Positions 7,871 through 15,257 of a stretch of DNA of 64,000 nucleotides are shown here, one piece after another. The position numbers were made by a program, and so were the translations under genes. The DNA is from Chryseobacterium sp. 6424. Its GTDB lineage: Bacteria > Bacteroidota > Bacteroidia > Flavobacteriales > Weeksellaceae. The notes beneath the pieces are model-generated. The model ran no database searches. It was not told the origin of the DNA and saw nothing but the letters and a program-made list of their open reading frames with translations. The DNA is taken from the NCBI RefSeq assembly GCF_003692615.1, contig NZ_CP023540.1, positions 2,418,001-2,482,000 of the forward strand, written 5' to 3'. Position 1 is the first letter of the stretch, and every line of letters starts with the position of its first letter.

Positions 7871-9247
7871 ATGAAACTCCCATACGCAGAACCTTACCGC
7901 ATAAAAATGGTGGAAGAAATCCGCCAATCCACGCCCGAAGAGAGAGAACAGTGGCTGAAAGATGCCAACTATAATTTATTTAATTTAAAGTCGTCACAGG
8001 TCTATATCGATCTTTTGACCGATTCCGGAACCGGCGCAATGAGCGACCAACAATGGGGCGCGCTGATGACCGGCGACGAAAGCTATGCCGGTTCCAGAAG
8101 TTTTGATCAGCTGCACGACAGCGTTCAGAACATCACCGGCTATCCTTATCTTTTGCCAACGCACCAGGGAAGAGCGGCTGAAAACGTGCTGTTTTCAGTT
8201 TTGGTTAAAGAAGGCGACGTCGTTCCCGGAAACTCGCATTTCGACACCACGAAAGGACATATCGAGTTTAGGAAGGCGCACGCGATCGACTGTACCGTCG
8301 ATGAAGCTTTCGATATCGAAAACCTACATCCATTCAAAGGGAATATTGATTTAGAAAAACTTGAAAACGTTTACAAAAGTCATCCGAAAGAACAGATTCC
8401 GTTCTGTTTAATTACGATTACGTGCAATTCCTCCGGTGGGCAGCCTGTTTCGCTTGAGAACATCAAAGCCGTAAAAGAACTTTCCGACCGTTACGGCATC
8501 CCGATTTATTTTGATTCCGCCCGTTTCGCAGAGAATGCTTATCTCATTAAAAAAAGAGAAGCCGGCCAGGAAAACCGCACCATCAAAGAAATCGCAAAAG
8601 AAGTTTTTTCTTACGGTGTGGGCATGACGATGAGCTCAAAGAAAGACGGCCTCGTAAATATTGGCGGATTCATTGCGCTGAGCGATGAAAAGATCTTTAA
8701 TGCCGCCTCTAATTTCACCATTATTTACGAAGGTTTCATCACCTACGGCGGAATGGCTGGCCGCGACATGGCCGTGCTGGCTGTTGGTCTGAACGAAGCC
8801 ACGGAATTCGATTATCTTGAAAGCAGAATCTCGCAGGTAGAATACCTTGGTAATAAACTGATTGAGTACGGCATCCCGATCCAGAAACCCATTGGCGGAC
8901 ACGCCGTCTTTGTCGATTCGCAGAAGTTTTTGCCCAACATTCCGCGCGAAGAATATCCTGCGCAGACTTTGGCCAACGAAATTTACAAAGAAGCTGGCAT
9001 CCGCACCGTAGAAATCGGGACTTTGCTGGCCGACCGCGATCCCGGAACCCGCGAAAACCGCTACCCGAAACTCGAACTAGTGAGGCTTGCTATCCCGCGC
9101 AGAACCTACACGAACAACCACATGGATTATATCGCCGTTGCCATCAAAAACGTGTACGACCGCCGCGAAGAAATCGAGAAAGGTTACAACATCACCTGGG
9201 AATCTGATATTTTAAGGCATTTTACGGTGAAGCTGGAGGAGGCTTAG
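7871..9247 (+). CDS. tnaA: Tryptophanase
   Basis: 458 residues from ATG 7871, which matches the family N-terminus LPYAEPYRIK; longer in-frame readings have no support. The PLP enzyme cleaves L-tryptophan to indole, pyruvate and ammonia. The PLP lysine is the second Lys of MSSKKDGL (Lys258), and TDSGTGAMS and PTHQGRAAEN match the beta-eliminating lyases. Tyrosine phenol-lyase is the close alternative, but HFDTTKGH has Asp where that enzyme has Thr124, and VEIGT has Ile where it has Arg381. Both point to tryptophanase. Indole production is well known in Chryseobacterium and Elizabethkingia. No tnaC leader or Trp permease is adjacent. Confidence 0.9.
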   Translation: MKLPYAEPYRIKMVEEIRQSTPEEREQWLKDANYNLFNLKSSQVYIDLLTDSGTGAMSDQQWGALMTGDESYAGSRSFDQLHDSVQNITGYPYLLPTHQGRAAENVLFSVLVKEGDVVPGNSHFDTTKGHIEFRKAHAIDCTVDEAFDIENLHPFKGNIDLEKLENVYKSHPKEQIPFCLITITCNSSGGQPVSLENIKAVKELSDRYGIPIYFDSARFAENAYLIKKREAGQENRTIKEIAKEVFSYGVGMTMSSKKDGLVNIGGFIALSDEKIFNAASNFTIIYEGFITYGGMAGRDMAVLAVGLNEATEFDYLESRISQVEYLGNKLIEYGIPIQKPIGGHAVFVDSQKFLPNIPREEYPAQTLANEIYKEAGIRTVEIGTLLADRDPGTRENRYPKLELVRLAIPRRTYTNNHMDYIAVAIKNVYDRREEIEKGYNITWESDILRHFTVKLEEA

Positions 9248-9305
9248 GATTCCGGACACTATCATAAGTATTGCCTTGCAGCGAAAGCCATTCTTTAAAA
9301 TTATT

Positions 9306-10073
9306 ATGAAGGAATTACTCTGTATTTTACTGTGTTTACTGACCTCAATCCAAAAAGCTAATGCACAAAGTAAAAAGTTCTCGGATATTGAGGTGGGATA
9401 TTATATGAAACATACACCAGATTCGCTCGTCCGGGAAAAATACTTTGAAGCTGAGATGGTTCTTATACTGAATAATAATCAGTCTTACTATTTTAATCCC
9501 GCTATGGTGGTATTTTATGAAAATTTAGACAAAGCTGTATCGACGTATTCGAATGTCCAGGAGATCGCAAGAAATCCGATCTCTCTTCCTAAAATCCGGC
9601 ACAGTGCGTGGAGAGAAAATGAAAATATTTTTATTACGTCACCATTAGGCAAATACAATTATACCTATAAAGCTTCTAAAATTAAATGGACACTACTCAG
9701 TGAAGTAAAAAATATAGGGAATTACAATTGCAGACTTGCCACTGCAACAATCGATGGAGATACAATCTATGCGTGGTACACTACACAAATCCCGTTCGAC
9801 GAAGGCCCTTTCAAATTTAAGGGACTTCCAGGATTAATTTTGGAAGTGTACAATAAAAGTGGGACCATTGAAATTGAGGCGACAAATGTTGCTATGAACA
9901 ATGTACCCATTGTGAAGATGAATGAAGCTTTGCAGGTCTCTCTAAAGGACAGATCTGAGTTCATGTCTGCTCGGGATAAGTACCATAGGTATCCTTTTGA
10001 CAATAATTTCCCCAAGGAAACCGTGGATAGAAAAATTAATGAGCTAGAGAAAATTAATGTTTTTTTAGATTAA
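9306..10073 (+). CDS. GLPGLI family secreted protein
   Basis: 255 residues. The ATG at 9306 is preferred over an in-frame TTG at 9276 because it starts a clean Sec signal peptide, MKELLCILLCLLTSIQKANAQ. The family signature KFKGLPGLILEVYNKSG lies near residue 175, followed by the usual beta-rich end. GLPGLI proteins are widespread in Bacteroidota; their function is unknown and many co-occur with TonB-dependent transporters, none of which is here. The gene has no clear terminator before the palindromic repeat array. Confidence 0.9.
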   Translation: MKELLCILLCLLTSIQKANAQSKKFSDIEVGYYMKHTPDSLVREKYFEAEMVLILNNNQSYYFNPAMVVFYENLDKAVSTYSNVQEIARNPISLPKIRHSAWRENENIFITSPLGKYNYTYKASKIKWTLLSEVKNIGNYNCRLATATIDGDTIYAWYTTQIPFDEGPFKFKGLPGLILEVYNKSGTIEIEATNVAMNNVPIVKMNEALQVSLKDRSEFMSARDKYHRYPFDNNFPKETVDRKINELEKINVFLD

Positions 10074-10158
10074 GAACCAATTAAACTCTGCAATTAAATA
10101 TTTTTTTGCTTTCACCACAATGTAAATTCACGTTATTTTTCGCTCTTTAATTGGGAAT

Positions 10159-10499
10159 GTCATTGCGAGAAGCGACCGCAGGAAGCGACGAAGCAATCCC
10201 ATGATTAAAAACGTTTTCTTAAACAAGGGATTGCCACGCTTCACTTCGTTTCGCTCGCAATGACGAACGGGCAAGGGATTGCCGCGCTCCGCTTCCTTCC
10301 GCTCGCAATGACGAATGAATAAAGCTCAAAATCCGTAACGCACGTCATTGCGAGGAGCGACCGAAGGAAGCGACGAAGCAATCCCATAATTCAAAAGGTC
10401 ATCGTAAAAACTAGGGACTGCCGCGCTCCACTGCGTTATGCTCGCAATGACGAACAGGCGGGGGATTGCTGCGCTGCACTGCTTTCCGCTCGCAATGAC
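10159..10499. repeat. Palindromic CATTGCGAG repeat array, six copies
   Basis: This accounts for most of the 431-base gap after the GLPGLI gene. Forward copies (GTCATTGCGAG...AAGCAATCCC, 42 bases) lie at 10159-10200 and 10344-10385. Reverse-complement copies (GGGATTGC...CTCGCAATGAC, 38 bases) lie at 10227-10264, 10275-10312, 10414-10451 and 10462-10499. The order is forward-reverse-reverse, twice. Each forward/reverse pair can fold into a long hairpin. Similar extragenic repeats are dispersed in many bacterial genomes; no coding potential is apparent. Confidence 0.9.
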
Positions 10500-10504
10500 A
10501 CCGG

Positions 10505-10828
10505 CTATAAAGGAAAGTCATTATCCAACCCGAATTCAGCGCATACATCATCATACAAATCCCCCCATTCAGGATTGAACTTGGTGATAAGATCTAATTT
10601 CTTCTGGCGCGAACCGGCTTTTAACTGTTTCTCTCTGCCAATTGCGTCTCCAATTTCCTGGAAGGCCTCCCAATAAACCAATTTATCAAGATTGTATATC
10701 GCAGAAAAACTGTTCTTATATTTCTTCTGTTTATGTTCTAGAATTCTGCCAGGCAGGTTGGAAGTCACACCAATATAAAGCGTGGTGTGGTTCTTATTGG
10801 TAAGGATGTAGATGAAGCCGGGTTTCAT
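10505..10828 (-). CDS. Small GIY-YIG nuclease-domain protein (URI family)
   Basis: 107 residues from the ATG at 10828. The longer reading from TTG 10885 simply translates the flanking repeat and is rejected. The GIY-YIG fold is clear: FIYIL and LYIGVT form the paired motifs (residues 5-22), then the catalytic Arg region GRILEHKQ, and the metal-binding Glu in GREKQLKAGSRQKK near residue 70. This stand-alone UvrC/intron-type domain is common in Bacteroidota; its role is unknown, with DNA repair or mobility suggested. The gene lies between palindromic repeat copies ending at 10499 and starting at 10865. Confidence 0.9.
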   Translation of the reverse strand: MKPGFIYILTNKNHTTLYIGVTSNLPGRILEHKQKKYKNSFSAIYNLDKLVYWEAFQEIGDAIGREKQLKAGSRQKKLDLITKFNPEWGDLYDDVCAEFGLDNDFPL

Positions 10829-10864
10829 ATTACTTTTTTTTGAAGTGTGGGGTTGCTTCGTCGT

Positions 10865-10970
10865 GTCATTGCGAGGAGCGACCAAAGGGAGCGACGAAGC
10901 AATCCCATGATTAAAAACGTTTTCTTAAACAAGGGATTGCCGCGCTCCACTTCGTTTCGCTCGCAATGAC
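10865..10970. repeat. Palindromic CATTGCGAG repeat pair upstream of the GIY-YIG gene
   Basis: A forward copy (10865-10906) and a reverse copy (10933-10970) are separated by 26 bases identical to the 10201-10226 spacer of the first array pair. The whole 106-base unit is therefore a near-duplicate of 10159-10264. It ends ten bases before the stop codon of the EF-G-like gene. Confidence 0.9.
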
Positions 10971-10979
10971 GTTGGTCGA

Positions 10980-13103
10980 TTAAACTTCCTGCAAACTAGC
11001 ATGAACCTTCACCAGCTCCTGTTGAACATTCGGCGGCACCAACTGATACTCCGAAAACTTCATCGTGAACTTTGCGCGTCCGCCCGTGATGGAGCGCAGG
11101 GTGGAACCGTAATCGTGCATTTCGGCCAGTGGAACCTCAGCCAGGATTTTCTGGTAATGCCCTTCAGAATCCATCCCCGAAATCATGGCGCGGCGCGTCT
11201 GCAGATCGCCCATCACATCGCCGGTATCTTCGTCCGGACAAAGGATCTCAACAGAATAGATGGGCTCAAGCAACTGCGGCCTGGCTTTATGGAAACCTTC
11301 GCGGAAAGCGCCTGAAGCCGCCAGCTGGAATGAAATATCGTTGGAATCCACACTGTGCATCTTGCCGTCGTACACGGTTACACGCACGTTCTGGCAATGC
11401 GAACCGGTAAGCGGACCTTCTTTCATCTGCTGCATAATGCCTTTCTTGATGGCGCCGATGTAGCGGTTGTCTATCGCGCCACCCACGATGCACCAGTAAA
11501 AGGCGAGCTTGCCGCCCCAAGGCAAATCTTCGATATCTTTCTGGCGGATGTTTACGCCGGTAGGTTCGGGCATATCGTCGTAGTAGTTCTCCACCCGCAT
11601 GTGTATTTCGCCAAACTGGCCGGAGCCGCCCGACTGTTTCTTGTGGCGGTAATCGGCTTCTGCCTGGCCTGTGATGGTTTCGCGGTAAGGGATCTTAGGA
11701 TTCTCGAAATTCATCTTCACGCCAAATTCCTTCTGGATGCGTTGCTTCACGAGATCGAGATGCAACTGGCCTTGGCCGTGAACGATGGTTTGTTTCAGCT
11801 CGGCAGAATGCTCGACTCTCAGCGTGGGATCTTCTTCCTCGATGCGGTGAAGTGCGGAGACGAGTTTTTCCATATCGGCCGTAGAATCGGTTGAAACTGC
11901 TTTGCGGATGCGGCTTTCGGGGAATTGCATTGGGCGGATCTTTCTGTCGAGACCTTTTGAATTCAAGGTATTGTTCGAATGTCCGTATTTAAGTTTAACC
12001 GTTACACCCAAATCGCCCGCTACCAGTTCATCCACGGGAATCCTGTCTTTACCTTCGGCTACAAAAAGCTGGGAGATGCGTTCTGTCTCGCCGTTATTGG
12101 CGTTGACCAATTCATCGCCGGGTTTCAGTTTTCCGCTTAAAACTTTAAAGTAAGAAACCATGCCGACCTGCGGTTCAGAAATGGTTTTGTAGATGAATAT
12201 GGTGGTTTTATCGTTCGGATCATAGGAAATCTCTTCGCCGTTTTCGAGTTTGCGGGCCGGTCTGTCGGCGGGTGACGGTGCGATGTCATCAATAAAACCC
12301 ATCAGCCTGCCGCTGCCCATATCTTTCAGTCCGCTGGTGACGAATACTGGGAAAAACTGCTGCTTGGCGAGTGCTATGGTGATACCTTTGGCCAAATCAT
12401 CTTCGGAAAGGTTGCCTTCCTCAAAATATTTTTCCATTAAACCCTCTTCATTCTCGGCGGCGATTTCCACTAAAGCGTTGTGCATTTCGTTGGCGCGTGC
12501 CATTTCACTTTCGGGAATTGGTTTTTTCTCTGGTTTGCCGCCATTTTCCGGGAATTCGTACATCACCATGCGCAAAGCATCGATGATTGCGTTGAAACTC
12601 GCGCCGGAATTATACGGATACTGAAGCGGAACGAGTTTAGGACCGAATCTTTCTTTGGCCTGTTCTAAAGTTCGTTCAAAATCCGCCTTCGGATGATCCA
12701 TCTGGTTGATGACGAAAATGGCGGGTGTCCGGTATTTTTCGACATATTCCCACACGAGTTCAGTTCCCACTTCCACGCCGTTGGCGGCATTCAGCACGAT
12801 GATCGCGGTATCGACCACCTTTAACGAAGAAACGACTTCGCCAACGAAATCGTCAAATCCTGGGGTATCGATCATGTTAATTTTGTTGTTTTTCCAGTTC
12901 ACGAACATCTGGTGGGAGAAGATGGTTTTGCCTTTTTCGTGTTCCAGGTCGGTATGGTCGCTCACCGTGTTCTGTCCTTCAACGGAGCCACGGCGTTTGA
13001 TGGCCCCGCCCTCGTAAAGCATTGTTTCAATCAGCGTAGTCTTGCCACTGTCGGAATGCCCGAGCAGCACCACGTTGCGTAGATCTTTGGTATTAGCACT
13101 CAT
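10980..13103 (-). CDS. EF-G-like translational GTPase paralogue, catalytic His replaced
   Basis: 707 residues with the five-domain EF-G layout. The P-loop GHSDSGKTT (15-23) and the G4 motif NQMD (133-136) are intact, as is the domain IV-V region (RSITGGRAKFTMKF near the end). The G3 motif reads DTPGFDDF: Phe83 replaces the catalytic His of EF-G (DTPGHVDF). Switch I is also divergent (EKGKTI against ERGITI). This is a paralogue, not the str-operon fusA. Bacteroides EF-G2 has been described as translocating without GTP hydrolysis, which would fit, but orthology is not tested here. It is a single-gene unit. Confidence 0.85.
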   Translation of the reverse strand: MSANTKDLRNVVLLGHSDSGKTTLIETMLYEGGAIKRRGSVEGQNTVSDHTDLEHEKGKTIFSHQMFVNWKNNKINMIDTPGFDDFVGEVVSSLKVVDTAIIVLNAANGVEVGTELVWEYVEKYRTPAIFVINQMDHPKADFERTLEQAKERFGPKLVPLQYPYNSGASFNAIIDALRMVMYEFPENGGKPEKKPIPESEMARANEMHNALVEIAAENEEGLMEKYFEEGNLSEDDLAKGITIALAKQQFFPVFVTSGLKDMGSGRLMGFIDDIAPSPADRPARKLENGEEISYDPNDKTTIFIYKTISEPQVGMVSYFKVLSGKLKPGDELVNANNGETERISQLFVAEGKDRIPVDELVAGDLGVTVKLKYGHSNNTLNSKGLDRKIRPMQFPESRIRKAVSTDSTADMEKLVSALHRIEEEDPTLRVEHSAELKQTIVHGQGQLHLDLVKQRIQKEFGVKMNFENPKIPYRETITGQAEADYRHKKQSGGSGQFGEIHMRVENYYDDMPEPTGVNIRQKDIEDLPWGGKLAFYWCIVGGAIDNRYIGAIKKGIMQQMKEGPLTGSHCQNVRVTVYDGKMHSVDSNDISFQLAASGAFREGFHKARPQLLEPIYSVEILCPDEDTGDVMGDLQTRRAMISGMDSEGHYQKILAEVPLAEMHDYGSTLRSITGGRAKFTMKFSEYQLVPPNVQQELVKVHASLQEV

Positions 13104-13280
13104 AATATATTTGTTTAAATTATTTAATGGAATGCTAAAAAGGAAATGACCGGCATTTGATTTTTAGGTAGTTAAAGTTACGAAAGATTTGCGCGGCCGG
13201 TGAATGTTTTCGTAAAATGGACGGATGATATTTGGCAGTCTGAGTGCTTTTAAAGATATCAGGTATGTGCCGAATCTCTT

Positions 13281-14255
13281 TCAGGAAACCGAATTATTTT
13301 GGTTGATGATATGATTTATAATAATCTCCGCATGGATCCGCGAGTTTTCGATGAACCAAAGGTGGGTGTCTTTGCCGCCGCAGACAACGCCGGCCAAATA
13401 CAGATTTTCGACATTGGTTTCCATAGTGTCGGAATTGTAGGCCGGGATGAGCTTGTCGCCTTCTAATTCGATACCGGAATTTTGAAGAAATTCAAAATCG
13501 GGAAGATAACCCGTCATTGCCAACACAAAATCATTTTCGATCTCGTGAATGTTGCCCGTTTCATCTTTAAAAAGGACCGTTGATTCTTTAATCTCAACGA
13601 CTTCTGAATTAAAATATGCTTTAATGCTTCCTTCCGCAATACGGTTTTCAATATCGGGCTTCACCCAGTATTTAACCGACTTTGAAATTTCCGAATTCTT
13701 AATGATCATGGTGACCTCCACTCCCTTTCGATAAGTTTCCAGCGCCACATCCACAGCGGAATTGCTCGCGCCGATGACCACAATTTTCTGGTTGGCGTAA
13801 GGATACGGTTCAGTGTAATAATGTTTTACTTTGGGTAGGTTTTCGCCTTTGATGTTTAACAGATTCGGAATATCATAGAAACCGGTGGCAATGATTACGT
13901 TTTTCGCCAGATAATTTGCTTTCGAGGTTTCAATTTCGAGGATATTATTTTTTGAAACCTTTAAAACTTTCTCGTAGAGATTAATTTTGAGTTGTTTCTG
14001 CCGCGCAATTCCCTGATAGTATTCCAGCGCATCCTGTCTGCCGGGTTTTGGAGAAGTTGTGATGAAGGGAATTTCAGCGATTTCGAGTTTTTCGGCCGTC
14101 GAGAAAAAGCGCATGTACAACGGGTAATGATAGAGTGAATTGACGATGGTGCCTTTTTCAATGATCAGATAATTTAAACCGTTCTTTTCGGCTTCCAAAG
14201 CACAGTTCAAACCGATGGGTCCGGCGCCGATAATCAATACATCTAAAATTTCCAT
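13281..14255 (-). CDS. ypdA: YpdA family FAD-dependent bacillithiol-disulfide reductase
   Basis: 324 residues. It is a flavoprotein with an N-terminal FAD motif IIGAGPIGLNCALEAEKNG (residues 8-26) and a second Rossmann motif VVIGASNSAVDVALE near residue 165 for NADPH. The YpdA segment with SLYHYP and MRFFST (about residues 41-53) is present, and there is no thioredoxin-reductase CxxC. In Firmicutes YpdA reduces bacillithiol disulfide. A bacilliredoxin gene lies 4.7 kb away, supporting the same pathway here. The C-terminus has the usual AGVVCGGKDTHLWFIENSR. The gene is downstream of, but separated by a terminator from, the small cassette at 14.3-15.1 kb. Confidence 0.88.
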   Translation of the reverse strand: MEILDVLIIGAGPIGLNCALEAEKNGLNYLIIEKGTIVNSLYHYPLYMRFFSTAEKLEIAEIPFITTSPKPGRQDALEYYQGIARQKQLKINLYEKVLKVSKNNILEIETSKANYLAKNVIIATGFYDIPNLLNIKGENLPKVKHYYTEPYPYANQKIVVIGASNSAVDVALETYRKGVEVTMIIKNSEISKSVKYWVKPDIENRIAEGSIKAYFNSEVVEIKESTVLFKDETGNIHEIENDFVLAMTGYLPDFEFLQNSGIELEGDKLIPAYNSDTMETNVENLYLAGVVCGGKDTHLWFIENSRIHAEIIINHIINQNNSVS

Positions 14256-14297
14256 GATGCTAAATTACAAATGAAATGCTAAACTGAATTGATGCAC

Positions 14298-14325
14298 AAA
14301 AAAACGGACAGAAAAATCTGTCCGT
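14298..14325 (-). terminator. Terminator of the lipoprotein/membrane-protein cassette
   Basis: ACGGACAGA (14304-14312) pairs with TCTGTCCGT (14317-14325); on the minus strand it is followed by a run of seven T. A near copy lies at 15161-15184. Confidence 0.8.
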
Positions 14326-14347
14326 CGTCGTTTATAGAAATTAACAA

Positions 14348-14587
14348 CTATATATTTTTAAGCTTTGTAAGGTATTTTGGAATTCCAAGCACTAACGCAC
14401 AGAGTACTATTGCCACTTTCAGATACCAATATAAATAATCTTCAAAATTAAGAGCATTATAAACTAATATCGCTACCAGAGCTGCTAAAATAAGAGTCTG
14501 GACTGTAAAATTATCTCTCACAGAGTTTGTTCTGCCGCGTGTGAGCAAAAGCACCGCAATTAGAGCTATTGTAAACCAAATTTCCAT
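14348..14587 (-). CDS. Small three-helix membrane protein, unknown function
   Basis: 79 residues from the ATG at 14587; the longer reading from 14674 overlaps the upstream gene and is not supported. It has three hydrophobic helices, IWFTIALIAVLLL, a middle stretch around LILAALVAILVYNAL and YLKVAIVLCALVLGI, with short charged loops and a basic C-terminus (KYLTKLKNI). It starts one base after the stop codon of the lipoprotein gene, implying translational coupling. I recognise no family. The layout of a small exported protein followed by a tightly coupled small membrane protein resembles toxin/immunity pairs, but this is only an analogy. Confidence 0.65.
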   Translation of the reverse strand: MEIWFTIALIAVLLLTRGRTNSVRDNFTVQTLILAALVAILVYNALNFEDYLYWYLKVAIVLCALVLGIPKYLTKLKNI

Positions 14588-14588
14588 A

Positions 14589-15094
14589 TTAACAATCTTT
14601 TGCACACACATATGTATAAGCTGCTGCTGCAACATCCATAAATGGAGCTGGACCATCCCACAATGATATTCCAAATCCTTGCGCTACACAACTTGCACCG
14701 CATAGCCAGCTAGGTAGCTTTTCTCTGCCGTTAGAGTTTTGAGGTAGAGTAGTTACTGCATTTTCAAGTCTGAAGACATCATTACTATCTTTTTGTAAAT
14801 CAAAGGAAATTTTTCCATCTTCAAATTCATTTGTGAAATAAGCCTTTCTATTTTCTAAATCAAACTCAACAATCAATCCATCAATCTTCGAGTTTAAAAA
14901 CTCATCTGTAGATCTCATATCGCTAAAAACAACATTAGAACTATTTTTTCCTGTGCTACTAACAACTTGTTTTTTAAAATTCGTTATTAAATTTTCATTG
15001 GCATTCTCAATAATTTCTTGTCTCTCACTACAAGAATTTAATGTTATGCTTACTGAGCCTAATAACATTAATGATAAAAAGAAATTTTCTTCAT
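14589..15094 (-). pseudogene. Lipoprotein with Cys-rich C-terminus; signal peptide frameshifted
   Basis: The open frame from 15068 gives 159 residues starting MLLGSVSITLNSC, too short for a signal peptide. An ATG at 15094 opens MKKISFYH and then a stop. Adding one T to the five-T run (15080-15076) fuses them into MKKISFLSLMLLGSVSITLNSC, a perfect lipoprotein signal and a 168-residue protein. The middle is a charged, mostly beta-like region. The last 45 residues hold CGASC, a small hydrophobic stretch and CAKDC, four cysteines that could form disulfides outside the cytoplasm. No family is recognised. The gene is AT-rich and coupled to the membrane-protein gene behind it. Confidence 0.65.
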
Positions 15095-15160
15095 AATAAT
15101 TTTATTTAATTTTTCCAAATATAAAAAATTTATCTTGTTCTCTAAAGATTTTATACAACA

Positions 15161-15184
15161 AAAACGGACAGAAAATTCTGCCCG
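15161..15184. repeat. Second copy of the cassette-flanking terminator-like hairpin
   Basis: The first 15 bases (15161-15175) are identical to 14301-14315. The hairpin CGGACAGA/TCTGCCCG has one mismatch. It lies between divergent genes, where a terminator has no obvious role, so it may be a duplication left by insertion of the intervening cassette. Confidence 0.6.
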
Positions 15185-15230
15185 ATCCGTTTAAATATTT
15201 CTCAAATACTATTTAAAACTTAATTATAAG

Positions 15231-15238
15231 TAAATTTG
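15231..15238 (+). promoter_or_regulatory. -7 element for menD
   Basis: TAAATTTG, 19 bases before the menD ATG, matches TAnnTTTG. The -33 region is AT-rich without TTG. Confidence 0.55.
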
Positions 15239-15257
15239 CAGCTATTGAAAAACCCAC

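Noticed and set aside
10829..10885. N-terminal extension of the GIY-YIG protein
   Set aside because: It only translates the palindromic repeat from a TTG; the domain starts at ATG 10828.
10159..10970. CRISPR array
   Set aside because: Repeats alternate in orientation, spacers are short and partly identical, and no cas genes are present.
10995..13017. Several plus-strand frames opposite the EF-G-like gene
   Set aside because: They result from the GC-rich codon use of the real gene; none has a recognisable domain or upstream signals.
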